Assembly (NCBI GenBank): GCA_944739405.2
Contig: OX123186.2
Span: forward strand, 34,519,551-34,583,550
Source: Euclidia mi
Taxonomy: Eukaryota; Arthropoda; Insecta; Lepidoptera; Erebidae
DNA length: 64,000 bases
Reading direction: 5' to 3'
Shown: one piece after another, positions 54,548-64,000 of the stretch
Position numbering within the stretch: position 1 is the stretch's first letter
How the letters are laid out: each line of letters starts with the position of its first letter
Notes under the pieces: generated by a model
Database searches by the model: none
What the model was told of the DNA's origin: nothing
The model's input: only the letters and a program-made list of their open reading frames with translations
Made by a program: the position numbers and the translations under genes

Positions 54548-57270
54548 ATATAGTACACCAAAACATGCAGGGCCTAGCTGGCAAAGAATTAGAGTTAAGT
54601 TTATTTCTAGAAAAATATGATGTTAAGGTTTTGTGCTTAACTGAACATTGGTTAAAGAACCATGAGCTTATTATTATAAATCAATATTATACAGTGCAGA
54701 GTTCGTATATAAGAATGCAGGCTATTAGAGGCGGTTCTCTCATAATAACTTCAAATTTATTAAAATGTAAGGAACGTAAAGATATTGTTAATTTATCTAT
54801 TGAGCGCACTATTGAGTTGTCCTGTGTGGAATTAGACCTATATATAGTAATTTGTGTATATCGACCTCCTTCTGGTGACTATAATCTATTTGAGACTGTT
54901 ATGGAAGATGCTATCAATAAAATTAAATGTAGTAATAAGAATATTATAGTATGTGGCGATTTTAATATTAATATTTTAGAGAATTCTTCACAGTGTATTA
55001 GATTTCTGAATCTTTTCAAGTCATTTAATTTAAGGAACCTATTCTGTGAACCTACTAGAGTATCTGCAACATCTTCTACTTGTTTGGATAACATATTTAG
55101 TTCTTGTGCTGCCACAAACCCAGTAGTAATTAGTTCTCTCCCTTCTGATCACCGTGGACAGATAGCTAGTTTTCCCTGTTCAACATATGATAAATCACGT
55201 ACAGTAGAATGTAGGCCTCAGACTACCAATCGTCTAATACGTTTCAAAACCAATATTATTGCTAAACTCAATACCTCAATATTGAACTCACAAAATCCAA
55301 ATACAATTTATAACTCACTTTTTGGACTAGTAAATAATGAGTTTCAAAATACTTTCAAGAGTAAAACAGTCACACTAAAGGGTTCTATGGGATCTTTTAA
55401 CCAGTGGGCCACTATAGGTATATACAAAAGTAGAGCCAAGTTGTTTGAACTATATGGTATGAAACAACATAGATTTGACACACCTTTTCGAGATTATGTA
55501 AAAAAGTACTCAAAAATTTTTAAACAAGTTTGTATTATGGCAAAATCTAAATTTATTAGTAGTAAAATTAAGAATTCCACAAATATAATTAAAGAAACTT
55601 GGAGAATTATAAATAATGAAACAGGAAGAGCACGACCACGGGAAAACCAATTTGAACTAAAAGAAAACAATTTATTAGTCACCAATAAAACACAAGTAGC
55701 GCATATGTTCAATAGTTTCTTTGCGAGCATACCTTTAACAACTACTAGCTGTTTACAATCATCATCTTTAGACGCTGGAAATTTTTTGCTTAGCAGTGTA
55801 CCTGAATGCAAGAGCGTGTTTAGATTCGAGCATGTTACCCCTCGAGATATATTGATCGCATATAATTCAATTAATATTAAAAATACCGGCGACTTTTGGG
55901 GCATTTCAATTAAAATTTTAGGTACTATAGTTGAGACTGTTGCGCCTTACCTATCTATAATTTTTAATCAATGCTTTGACCTAGGCGTATTTCCGGATTT
56001 GATGAAATTAAGTAAAATTATACCCTTATTCAAATCTGGCAGTAAGAATGAAATTAATAATTTTAGGCCCATATCTATCTTGCCGGCATTTAGTAAAATA
56101 TTTGAAAAGATTCTTTTAAAGCAGCTACTAAACCACTTCAATTTAAATAGTCTGCTTCACAAAGATCAATATGGGTTTACTAAAGGTAGATCCACTACTG
56201 ATGCGGGTGTTGCTCTCATAAAACACGTTTATAGTGCTTGGGAGTCATCAAAGAATGCTATTGGAGTGTTCTGTGACCTATCTAAAGCATTTGATTGCGT
56301 TCAGCACGACACACTACTGCGGAAGCTCCGCCACTATGGTGTAGAGAAAACCGCACTTAGTGTTGTCGATTCGTACCTGCGGCAGAGATTTCAGTGCGTC
56401 GATGTAAATGGGACTACATCCTCTAAATTACCTATACAGCTAGGCGTTCCACAAGGCTCAATTTTAGGTCCTTTTCTATTTCTTGTATATATTAATGACT
56501 TACCTTTTTATTTAAAAAACATCTGTGATGTTGTACTTTTTGCAGATGATACGTCACTTATTTTTAAAGTAGATAGAAATAGAAATCAATTTGATGATGT
56601 AAATAATGCACTATTACAAGTTACACAATGGTTTACAGCAAACAACTTAGTACTTAATTCTAGGAAAACTAAATGCGTTAAATTTGCTTTACCTAACGTA
56701 AGACAACTGGGACCTAATATTATGCTAGATAGGGAGGAACTTGACACAGTAGACTCTACAGTGTTCCTAGGTATTACATTAGATAATAAGTTACAATGGG
56801 GTGCACATATAGCATGTCTTGCAGGAAAGCTCAGCTCTGCTGCGTATGCCGTCAGAAAAGTTAGGCAACTTACTGACATCGACACGGCTCGTTTAGTATA
56901 TTTTAGCTATTTTCACAGTGTTATGTCCTACGGCATTTTGTTATGGGGCAAAGCTGCGGATATTCAGAATATCTTCGTTCTACAGAAACGAGCGGTACGA
57001 GCAATATACATGTTAGGTGCAAAAGATACTCTTAGGGAACGCTTTAAGTCTATAGGAATTCTTACAGTAGCCTCGCAATTTTTATTTGCTAATATTTTGT
57101 ACATTAGGCAAAATATAGGTTTATTTACCACAAAAAGCGATATACATAATATAAATACACGAAACAGGCATAGGTTATATGCCCCTTATCATCGTTTACA
57201 TAAAGTTAATAATTCTTTTGTAGGGCTAGGTATATCTGTATTTACAATAAAATACCAATTGGTATTTTAG
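54544..57270 (+). CDS. LINE ORF2: AP-type endonuclease and reverse transcriptase
   Basis: About 908 residues. Endonuclease at 1-225: HQNMQG near residue 6, TEHW 33-36, VYRPPSG, GDFNIN 138-143 and SDHRG 201-205, so the catalytic set is complete. RT at about 450-720: FKSGSK, FRPISILPAFSKIFEKIL, CDLSKAFD (D578), LGVPQGSILGPFLF and FADDTS (666-671). The post-RT part has YFSYFHSVMSYGILLWG. The frame opens at 54505 and no ATG precedes the endonuclease asparagine, so translation must use the overlap with ORF1 or a non-AUG start. A frameshift near 57240 ends the protein at VFTIKYQLVF; the other frame continues the conserved tail (IYNKIP...) to a stop near 57380, about 45 residues lost. Confidence 0.88.
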   Translation: MNIVHQNMQGLAGKELELSLFLEKYDVKVLCLTEHWLKNHELIIINQYYTVQSSYIRMQAIRGGSLIITSNLLKCKERKDIVNLSIERTIELSCVELDLYIVICVYRPPSGDYNLFETVMEDAINKIKCSNKNIIVCGDFNINILENSSQCIRFLNLFKSFNLRNLFCEPTRVSATSSTCLDNIFSSCAATNPVVISSLPSDHRGQIASFPCSTYDKSRTVECRPQTTNRLIRFKTNIIAKLNTSILNSQNPNTIYNSLFGLVNNEFQNTFKSKTVTLKGSMGSFNQWATIGIYKSRAKLFELYGMKQHRFDTPFRDYVKKYSKIFKQVCIMAKSKFISSKIKNSTNIIKETWRIINNETGRARPRENQFELKENNLLVTNKTQVAHMFNSFFASIPLTTTSCLQSSSLDAGNFLLSSVPECKSVFRFEHVTPRDILIAYNSINIKNTGDFWGISIKILGTIVETVAPYLSIIFNQCFDLGVFPDLMKLSKIIPLFKSGSKNEINNFRPISILPAFSKIFEKILLKQLLNHFNLNSLLHKDQYGFTKGRSTTDAGVALIKHVYSAWESSKNAIGVFCDLSKAFDCVQHDTLLRKLRHYGVEKTALSVVDSYLRQRFQCVDVNGTTSSKLPIQLGVPQGSILGPFLFLVYINDLPFYLKNICDVVLFADDTSLIFKVDRNRNQFDDVNNALLQVTQWFTANNLVLNSRKTKCVKFALPNVRQLGPNIMLDREELDTVDSTVFLGITLDNKLQWGAHIACLAGKLSSAAYAVRKVRQLTDIDTARLVYFSYFHSVMSYGILLWGKAADIQNIFVLQKRAVRAIYMLGAKDTLRERFKSIGILTVASQFLFANILYIRQNIGLFTTKSDIHNINTRNRHRLYAPYHRLHKVNNSFVGLGISVFTIKYQLVF

Positions 57271-58072
57271 AATTACCATTTAGTACATTTAAAACTAAAA
57301 TAAAAGACTGCCTTATTAAGAAAGGTTATTATACTATAAATGATTATTTCAGTGATAAGGATAGCTGGTCACTTCGCTAGACAACTCATGATCTTTATAC
57401 CAAATTAGAATTATATAGATACTTTGCATTTTTCAGTTAATCTTTATATAATATTTCTAGTTCTTTTAAATTACTGTTCATGTATTATTAGGTCATTAAA
57501 CTTAGGTACTACATTTACATTTGCATTGTTGTTCCACTAATTTTATTAAAGTTTTACTGCACTGTAAGATGAAGATAACTCGTGATCATGGGCTGTAAAC
57601 TAATGTTTTTGTAATTTTGTATATTCATATACAGTCACTTCTGTAACATACATTTCCACCATAGTTCTGAACATGGTCGCGAGTTGCCTACATTACAAGA
57701 CGTAAGTGGATGCTCCTGTTACACAATATTCACATTGGAAGGCTAACTAAGGCACTTAATTTAGTAACTGCATTAATTTCTTAAGTATTATGTCTGTAAC
57801 TAATTACTATTTTCAAGTAATTTAGTACAATGTGAAACAGTTGCAGCTCCTTACAAAAACAAAATATGTAACATAACACTGGCGATTAAAAAGAGTGGCC
57901 ACGAGTTTTATTGCCCGTTCTTTCTCGTGGTTCTACCTATTGCTTTGCGAATGGGCAGTAAATGTAAATGTAGAAGCATTAAGTAATGTACATTAAAATT
58001 TGACGTTCATAAGCGTCACCTTGTGACCTAGATGAATAAACGATTTTGAGTTTGAGTTTGAGTTTGTACGTA
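57271..58072 (+). other. 3' UTR and repeat tail of the CR1-like LINE
   Basis: Contains the displaced C-terminal codons (to about 57380), then untranslated sequence conserved in all three copies, with TGGTCGCGAGTTGCCTACAT and GTGGATGCTCCTGTT segments. AATAAA is near 58033, followed by three GAGTTT repeats. The conserved untranslated blocks may be recognised by the RT. Confidence 0.8.
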
Positions 58073-58273
58073 CATATAAGTTAAGATTTCATCAAAATAT
58101 TGTGTTTATAATTTTACATATTTATCAATTGAAGTTTTAGCAGTATAAAATAGTACAGATCCTGCAAAATAAAAGTCAAGGGCTTTTAGGAACCTTAAAA
58201 TGTTATAAGAAGAGCACCTTTTGTCTTATAACATTACTAATACCTGCATTAAATATACCTACTTTATTATTTA

Positions 58274-58531
58274 CTAGCTGTTTTCTGCGGTTTCACCCGC
58301 GTCCTGACGGAGCTACTTCGCGTACCCGGAGCTATCCGCCAGTGAAGGTCCCGTCAAAATCGGTCCAGCCGTCCGCCAGAGATTAGCGAAAACAAACAGA
58401 CAGACAGACAGGCAAAATTGTAAAAAATGTCATTTCGGTATATGTGCCGTGTATACATCCATATGCATTTAGTAAAAGGCGGTTATTTTAATAATACAAA
58501 GAGACACTCCAATTTTATTTATATGTATAGA
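58274..58531 (-). mobile_element. Non-autonomous Helitron
   Basis: On the minus strand TCTATACATATAAATAAAAT to GCAGAAAACAGCTAG before T, with CTGTCTGTCTGTTTG in the interior. This is a widely dispersed lepidopteran type. Confidence 0.85.
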
Positions 58532-59480
58532 TGCGATTCGTATCGTATAAATACGATCATCGCAAAATGCGAAACCCTAATGTGACAAAGGTTTTTTTAA
58601 CCATGACTCTGAGTTTGTTTCGACTTTTCTTCTCATGAGAAGTCATTTAACTAGGTAAAGCCAGTTTCGTCTAAAATAGGGTTTTGACTTGTATAAGTTT
58701 CGTAAACAACCAAAATACAGAAATAAGTACGTCTTTATGTCTAACTAAATTGAACTGGTAAATATACCATTAAACACAATACACACAAAATACAACAAAA
58801 CTGCTTAAACACAAATCTAGCATTGTTCTGAATTTTAGACAAAAGGTGGACGTAATTTTAGACCGAAGGTACGTAACTAGTATTTTAGTACATATTAATT
58901 AGTACGATACCTATACAGATAAGTTCATGATTGAATAAGTTTTATAATTTTATACTAGTTCAACATTATAATGGGTATGGAATATTGTAACAAACTATTT
59001 CTTAGGAACCAACTTTGCCTTGTCGGTAATGGCATAGAGCAAGTTATTTGCTCTCATGTGGATCTCTGCGACGCATTCATCTCACCCACACCTCAAGATT
59101 ATAAAAATACGGTGGCAATCTCTTGAAGGGTTGTGTTGTTCCAGTCAATCTGCCCCAATTTGTACGAAATTATAAAGGAAACCTTATTTTATTTTCTTTC
59201 CTTTCCTTATTATTAATAGAATCAACAATTTTGACCCGGCTCTGACATCCATTGTTAATGACAAAGAAATCAAACATTGATACATACAAGTAGATACCTA
59301 CACAGATTCCACAATGTGAATTGCAAAACATACATTTAGGTGTAAACGTAACGACCGCCATAAGCACATAGTACATCTCCCGTATGTACTACAACAACAT
59401 TATTACTCCAAATGGAAATAATGTTTTCGGAGAACAACGAAATACGAGGGAAAATTTGGAGGATGCATTTAACTGTAATG
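58532..59480. other. Spacer, no recognised feature
   Basis: AT-rich with short unsupported frames on both strands. Confidence 0.45.
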
Positions 59481-59499
59481 AGGCAATTACCCGGCCAAC

Positions 59500-59640
59500 T
59501 GTAGTGTTCTCTGGACCTCTGCGTGTGGACTGGTTTATTATGAACCTCTCATTTTGTCCGCTTGTTACTGCGGCTAATGCGTTATTTAAAACGCAAGAGC
59601 TCGCTACCGCTACGCCACGGCTTTACCTATTTCGTCTTTA
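59500..59640 (-). repeat. tRNA-like sequence, possible SINE head
   Basis: On the minus strand GCCGTGGCGTAGCGGTAGCG fits a Pol III A box (TGGCGTAGCGG), followed by an anticodon-arm-like inverted TGCGTTTTAAATAACGCA. No matching B box is present, so it is not a working tRNA gene. Confidence 0.45.
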
Positions 59641-59699
59641 TAATAGTTACATTTCTGCGATGAAATAATCTATTGAGTCGGATGTAATTTGTTTTAGAA

Positions 59700-60470
59700 G
59701 CATTTTGATAATGGTTTTCGTAGTTTTTGTTGGATATTATATTTCATGCTGTATTGTATTATGTGTGTACTATGTACTAGAATATGGTATTGGTAAGTGA
59801 TATAAAATATTCCATGGATGGCGCTAAGTTTATGTAGGCCGCTTACATATTACTATGCGGCGTGTGTCGTGGGTACAATCACGACACATGGGACAAAAAG
59901 TTACCAAGTGTGTAGATAAGTAATTGAGACAAGAGAAGACTATACAAAATTGTCGTGGAGACCAATTCATAAAAATATGTTTTCTGAAAGCTATTTTAAT
60001 GTTCTCAAATAGATTTATTTTAAGTAAATGTGGCAAGATAAGAGGAATAGAGAATTAGAAGTGACCGTTAGTTTTAAGGTTAGTTCTTATTTCTTTTCCT
60101 CCCTACTTCAGATGTCTAATAGGCACTAAGAAGGCAGAAAACTCGCTAATTCCACTAAGAACGAAGGAAAACAAACATAACAAAATTGTCCAAATTGCCA
60201 TAAGATACACGCGGAATAAGTTATGGCCAGAATCCGTGAAAGGGAACCGTAATATATTTCTGTCACCTTTGGCTAACTGTATTTTCTTATCACAAGAAAC
60301 CATAACAGTCACCGCTTAGTCACAGTTATACAAGTGTGCGTAAATAAAAACTGCGAGACACCCGTCATATTGTTTATTTGTGAAGGTAACCTACTAAGGT
60401 TGGTAGGTTGACCAACGTTTGCGACGGAAAGCGAAGTGATGCGATGCAACAGGGTCAAACTATCATCTAA
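59700..60470. other. Region with two unsupported minus-strand frames
   Basis: 60312-60103 encodes a 69-residue frame with one hydrophobic segment (VYLMAIWTILLCLFSFVL) and 60036-59830 encodes another. Neither matches a known domain and I see no convincing splice pattern. They could be exons of an unrecognised membrane protein or chance. Confidence 0.25.
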
Positions 60471-60479
60471 GGTTCTTGT

Positions 60480-60998
60480 TTATTAGAATTCTGTGGATTT
60501 GTGAAATGTGGGTTACTGATGGTCATGGGCTGTAAACTAGCACATAGTCAATTGCTGTGGGTTTATTTAAATATACAGTTACTTGCTGCGACATACACTT
60601 CCTCCATAGTTCTGAATATGTTCGCAAGTTTCCTACGTTAAGATACGTAAGCGGTTGCTCCTGTTTCACCATATTTACTTTGGGAGGCTTACCAAATGAA
60701 CATCATTTACTGCTTGAGTATGATACCCATAGTTAAAAAAAACACATGTTATCTAACTTACAATGTGAAACAGTTGCAGCTCCTTACAAAAATAAAATGT
60801 AAACCATTATATTGGCGATTAAAAACTGTGGCCAGGAGTTTAATTGCCCGTTCTTTTTCGTGGTTCTACCTAGTACATTGCGAACGTGGCAGTAAATGTA
60901 AATGTCGAATCATTAAGTAATTAACTTAAATTTTGAAGTTTATAAGCGTCAATTTGTGGCCTCAGTGAATAAATAAGATATTTGACTTTGACTTCGGT
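60480..60998 (+). mobile_element. CR1-like LINE, 3' UTR-only copy
   Basis: Matches 57560-58060 and 2820-3520 in order and ends with GAATAAATAAG and TGACTT repeats. Extreme 5' truncation; no coding sequence. Confidence 0.9.
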
Positions 60999-61226
60999 CT
61001 AGGTTTGAAATAAAGGTTTTATAGCTTATTTATATGATTCGATTCCCTCGTAAGCCTGTAGTTTTATCAGAGAATCGAACCCACACTTTGTTACAGTAAC
61101 AAGCTTGGGTATTCATTGTGTCCGTTTGTTGTATACTGTTTGTCAGTGCGAGAGTTGTCAATTTTTTTTTTTTAATCTTCACTTTCTTAACTTGCCATGA
61201 ATACAGAGTCAGTGTCAAATACGTTT

Positions 61227-61407
61227 GCATACATCATACAATTTTATTTAACGGGTCTTATTCGCGATATTTAATTAATTTAAGGTATAAATACCTATGT
61301 TTTACCGACGTTTCGGCCGTCTTACAACAGCCTTGGTCTATCTAATAAGACCCGTTAAATAAAATTGTATGATGTATACAAGTCGCGAAAGTTTAAAATC
61401 GATTACG
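61227..61407 (-). mobile_element. MITE of the 177-310 family, best-preserved copy
   Basis: Inverted arms (TCATACAATTTTATTTAACG and complement) surround a centre with ACCGACGTTTCGGCCG. The extra GCGAAAGTTTAAAATCGA end is on the right, so it is inverted relative to 177-310. TACGTTT flanks both sides (7-8 bp duplication). Confidence 0.85.
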
Positions 61408-61932
61408 TTTCCATAGTTATTTGCAACGTATCGCGTCGCTTTGCCTTCGTTATTCACCTAACTTACAAGGCTAGTTCTGTTATTCGTCAGAACAAAAAAA
61501 CACGTTATACGTCGCTGGTACATATTACTGTGTGCCTAGGTAGTTAATCTCAGTAGGTAACATAAATGTTTATAGTACTAATTCAATATTGCATTGAAAA
61601 ATGAACTGTCATTGACTTAACTTCGTGTACTTACCTACCATTTAGTTTATTTAGTAACTATTGTTAACGAATGTTTGTGGTAATATGAATGAGTGAACAG
61701 ACCGCATAAAAATATCAACTAATGAACTTCAAATAGCCTTTGTTTAACTTTCCTTTAAACACGCAAATGATTTACCTATGAGGTGTTCATGTAAATATAA
61801 CAATGAATGACGATATTGCCCAACTAGTAACGATCAGCATACCTCGCGCTAGATAATAAGCCACAAGCGATGTATTTTCTATAAACTAACACGCGTATGG
61901 TACTTTCTAGAACCTATAGACAAAATTCGCAA
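61408..61932. other. Spacer, no recognised feature
   Basis: AT-rich; no repeat partner or supported frame. Confidence 0.45.
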
Positions 61933-62111
61933 TCACTACATAGTATAAAATAAAGTCTGGCTTCTGTCTGTCCCTTTGTATGCGTAAATCTTTAAAACTA
62001 CGCAACAGATCATAATGCGGTTATTTTTTAATTAATAGAATGATTCTAGAGGAAGGTTCATATGTATTATATATGCACATTGCATCCTTGCAACGCCGGG
62101 GTAGTCGCTAG
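61933..62111 (+). mobile_element. Non-autonomous Helitron
   Basis: TCACTACATAGTATAAAATA start (tentative), CTGTCTGTCCC near it, and the end CCGGGGTAGTCGCTAG before T. Confidence 0.65.
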
Positions 62112-62229
62112 TAAATTATAAATTACATCATTATATCAAACATTAAAAAATAACAACTACAATAGCATAGTAGACAATAGAAAATGTCATAACCTCAGCC
62201 GATAGACGACCACTGCTGACCATACGCCT

Positions 62230-62415
62230 ACCTTAAAGCTCTCATTACAGACCGATCTTGAGCCGCGCGTATCCATCCGCTTCCCGCGATACATATGAGA
62301 TCGTTAGTCCACGCTGAGGGAGGTTGACCTTTGCTACGACCTCCGGTGCGTGGCTGCCACTCCAGAACCTTTCTGCCCAACAGTCATCGGTTCTTCTATG
62401 TAAAATGTAAACATC
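62230..62415 (-). pseudogene. RTE C-terminal fragment
   Basis: On the minus strand the pieces TDDCWAERFWSGSHAPEVV and a later GLTISYV resemble, in shifted frames, the RRTDGRWSKRILEWRP-to-tail part of RTE proteins. Very short and decayed. Confidence 0.45.
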
Positions 62416-62592
62416 ATTAAATGGCAAACATTTAGTATTCTATTACCTTTACACTCTACTTCTAAATTAAGTAACAAAAGTGATCGCTTTGCTACGCTGT
62501 CCTTTCCACGCCGTAAAATCGAACGCTGCTATAGCTCCGCGCTTTATAGTTGGTAACAAAGAAACTTAGTGCAAAATTTGATTCTTCTGACA

Positions 62593-62652
62593 GCATAAAT
62601 CTGTAATTGGCAGTATATCTACATAAATCTGTAATTGGCAGTATCTCTATAT
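62593..62652 (+). repeat. Tandem duplication of about 31 bp
   Basis: CATAAATCTGTAATTGGCAG occurs twice in direct succession with the following GTAT(A/C)TCTA. Confidence 0.85.
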
Positions 62653-62693
62653 TGTTTTATTATACACACATTAATAATCTCATGAGTACTTAC

Positions 62694-62805
62694 CAGTGAA
62701 CGCATTTCTCGCTCTGACTGCTGAAATTTGTTTGAAAATATTTTCTATGCAACGGCCGTCAAAATCGTTTTTCACTCCATGATACTTAATATTTCTCATA
62801 ATCAT
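62694..62805 (-). CDS. Candidate first coding exon of an unrecognised gene
   Basis: Minus-strand ATG at 62805 opens a 37-codon frame (MIMRNIKYHGVKNDFDGRCI...ISAVRARNAFT) that runs straight into a strong splice donor, CTG|GTAAGTACT at 62694/62693 (phase 1). An in-frame TGA lies immediately before the ATG, so this would be the true start. Composition is balanced and charged, unlike the surrounding AT-rich DNA. I do not recognise the protein and found no second exon to the left before the window's transposons. It could be chance. Confidence 0.4.
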
Positions 62806-64000
62806 TCATGAAGTAGGTACCTACTCATAAGATGCTTCAGATCTCATTATTTATCATCGCTGAAATACATTAATAATTTTATTTGTGGTATTAACAGTCA
62901 AGAACTTGACTTCTTCATCTCTTAATACAAAGGCATAGCATTTTTATAAAAAAGAAAACCGTTGTACGTCTCCTCACTGCCTGTGAATGGTTCTCAACGT
63001 TAATTGGAATTCAAATTATTGAATGTCCACGAATTTGCGTAAACTCATTAATTCAGTTATAATAACTGTAACCGCTTATTAAATTACTTTAATCCTTAAT
63101 TGATATTGAAATCGTACCCTTTCATTAAAATTTCCTTAATTAGTAATTTTTGTGGATAAAAAATAAAAATCAGCAAAGTAAAACTAGGCATGCCAAAAAG
63201 AGTAAATTAAAATGTAAATTATTTTAATTAGCCTAGAAATTACACACACTATACGATAAAAAGTTCTCACTCAGCCATACTGACGAATTCATGAAGATCT
63301 CTTTTCATTAGAACTTAGGTATATTTCCTCTTCACAGTTCAACATTTATTTCGTATTTTAATACCTTTAGAAAAGTAATGTTATAATATCATATTGTACA
63401 CCAGTCCACCTGGCTATCTACTCATTTGCGTCAATAATTCAATAAGGGTAGCACAATGTAGCATCTGATTGAATTACGCAAACAATTGAAGTTGGTCAAA
63501 CAGGTCGATGTGTCTGTGAGTGTACTGGGCACTTAACTAGGGCAAAGTGGTTCAGTGATAGGAAACTGAGACAATCATATAGAGATTGGTAACCCAGTAA
63601 TAGAGCCTAGAGGGTATATCAACATCAACTCTAAATAGACGTCATCTTAGTGTAAGAGATGATGACAATGATGAAGCACGTCAAAGGTATAGAAATTGAA
63701 AGACTTCATAGTAAGAATTTGCTTAAGCATTAGATAGCAGTCTTTCATATCCGTTTATTGAAAAAGTATGTGTCCAGCATCAACCTAAAATAATTTGAAA
63801 ATAAGTGAAAATGTGTTGATTTCACAATTTCTACATGATGTACGAACTGCAGTATCATTGTGTTTCAATTTTCAACAGATTGCATACTTATTAGTGTTTT
63901 GACAGCAATTTCCTGGCCAATTTAGCCAAAAATATTCGTAGAAATTATATTTAAAATAACTACTTATAATTATACTGCTGCCTTTCACTGTCTGTTGCAC
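62806..64000. other. Spacer to the window end, no recognised feature
   Basis: AT-rich with no supported frames. If the exon at 62694-62805 is real, its promoter would lie here; no TATA box stands out. Confidence 0.4.

Larger units (their letters stand above)
52935..58072 (+). mobile_element. CR1-like LINE with two long open ORFs, youngest copy
   Basis: About 5.1 kb: ORF1, ORF2 and a 3' UTR shared with 2690-3520 and 60480-60998, then AATAAA and a GAGTTT-repeat tail (58040-58065). Two long frames without stops show recent activity. The 5' end is undefined; homology with copy 1 cannot help because that copy is cut by the window edge. No target duplication was identified. Confidence 0.9.

Noticed and set aside
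59384..59668. 94-residue plus-strand frame
   Set aside because: Overlaps a tRNA-like sequence on the opposite strand; no domain or splice support.
60103..60312. Short frame with a hydrophobic segment, possible receptor exon
   Set aside because: No recognisable receptor motif, no paired exon with matching phase, and no repeat-free context showing conservation.

Overview
This window is repeat-dense nuclear DNA from an insect, almost certainly a moth or butterfly. The pointers are SINEs whose tails end in (ATGT)n, many short Helitrons with a 5'-TC and a CTAGT-type 3' end, RTE, Jockey-like and CR1-like LINEs, mariner, and intron-containing genes. I cannot name the species. Nothing bacterial, viral or CRISPR-like was found. 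Most of the sequence is transposable elements at different stages of decay, often nested.

Host genes. Two tandem, minus-strand, three-exon genes encode small secreted trypsin-inhibitor-like (TIL) cysteine-rich proteins: gene B (exons 24730-24649, 21540-21358, 20743-20739) and gene A (29188-29107, 27707-27523, 27013-27009). They share a signal-peptide exon, splice phases, a TATA box and a CACGTG motif, so they are duplicates. B is intact (89 residues) with an unusual eleventh cysteine in the inhibitor domain. A keeps the normal ten-cysteine layout but has a frame error in exon 2. A further candidate first coding exon lies at 62805-62694 on the minus strand.

Layout. 1-3520: broken CR1-like LINE with three nested insertions. 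4450-5290: remnant of a YqaJ-type nuclease gene. 7111-14362 and 29711-37787: two copies of a 7-8 kb segmental duplication, the second next to TIL gene A; a third partial copy lies upstream of gene B (24880-25665). 17021-18313: full-length mariner with one nonsense codon. 18485-20548: Helitrons with a large minisatellite. 20660-29290: the TIL pair with a solo LTR, RTE and other LINE pieces in introns and spacer. 38310-46021: a nested stack, a MULE holding a TTAA-flanked Kolobok-like element with a THAP remnant, itself holding Helitrons and an RTE piece. 46230-48800: decayed Jockey-type LINE. 52935-58072: nearly intact two-ORF CR1-like LINE. 58270-64000: sparse, with scattered fragments.

The most useful signal is comparative. 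The duplicated copies act as natural filled/empty site pairs that prove several insertions and their target-site duplications (TTAA, TA, 11-bp and 4-bp types). An 873-bp tract is identical between copies whose flanks differ by about 5 %, which suggests recent gene conversion or an assembly artefact. I found no clearly new multi-gene system. The best candidates for new biology are the TIL pair, the nested MULE/Kolobok-like stack, the two-module SINE, and the 12-unit ATGGCGG-bearing minisatellite.
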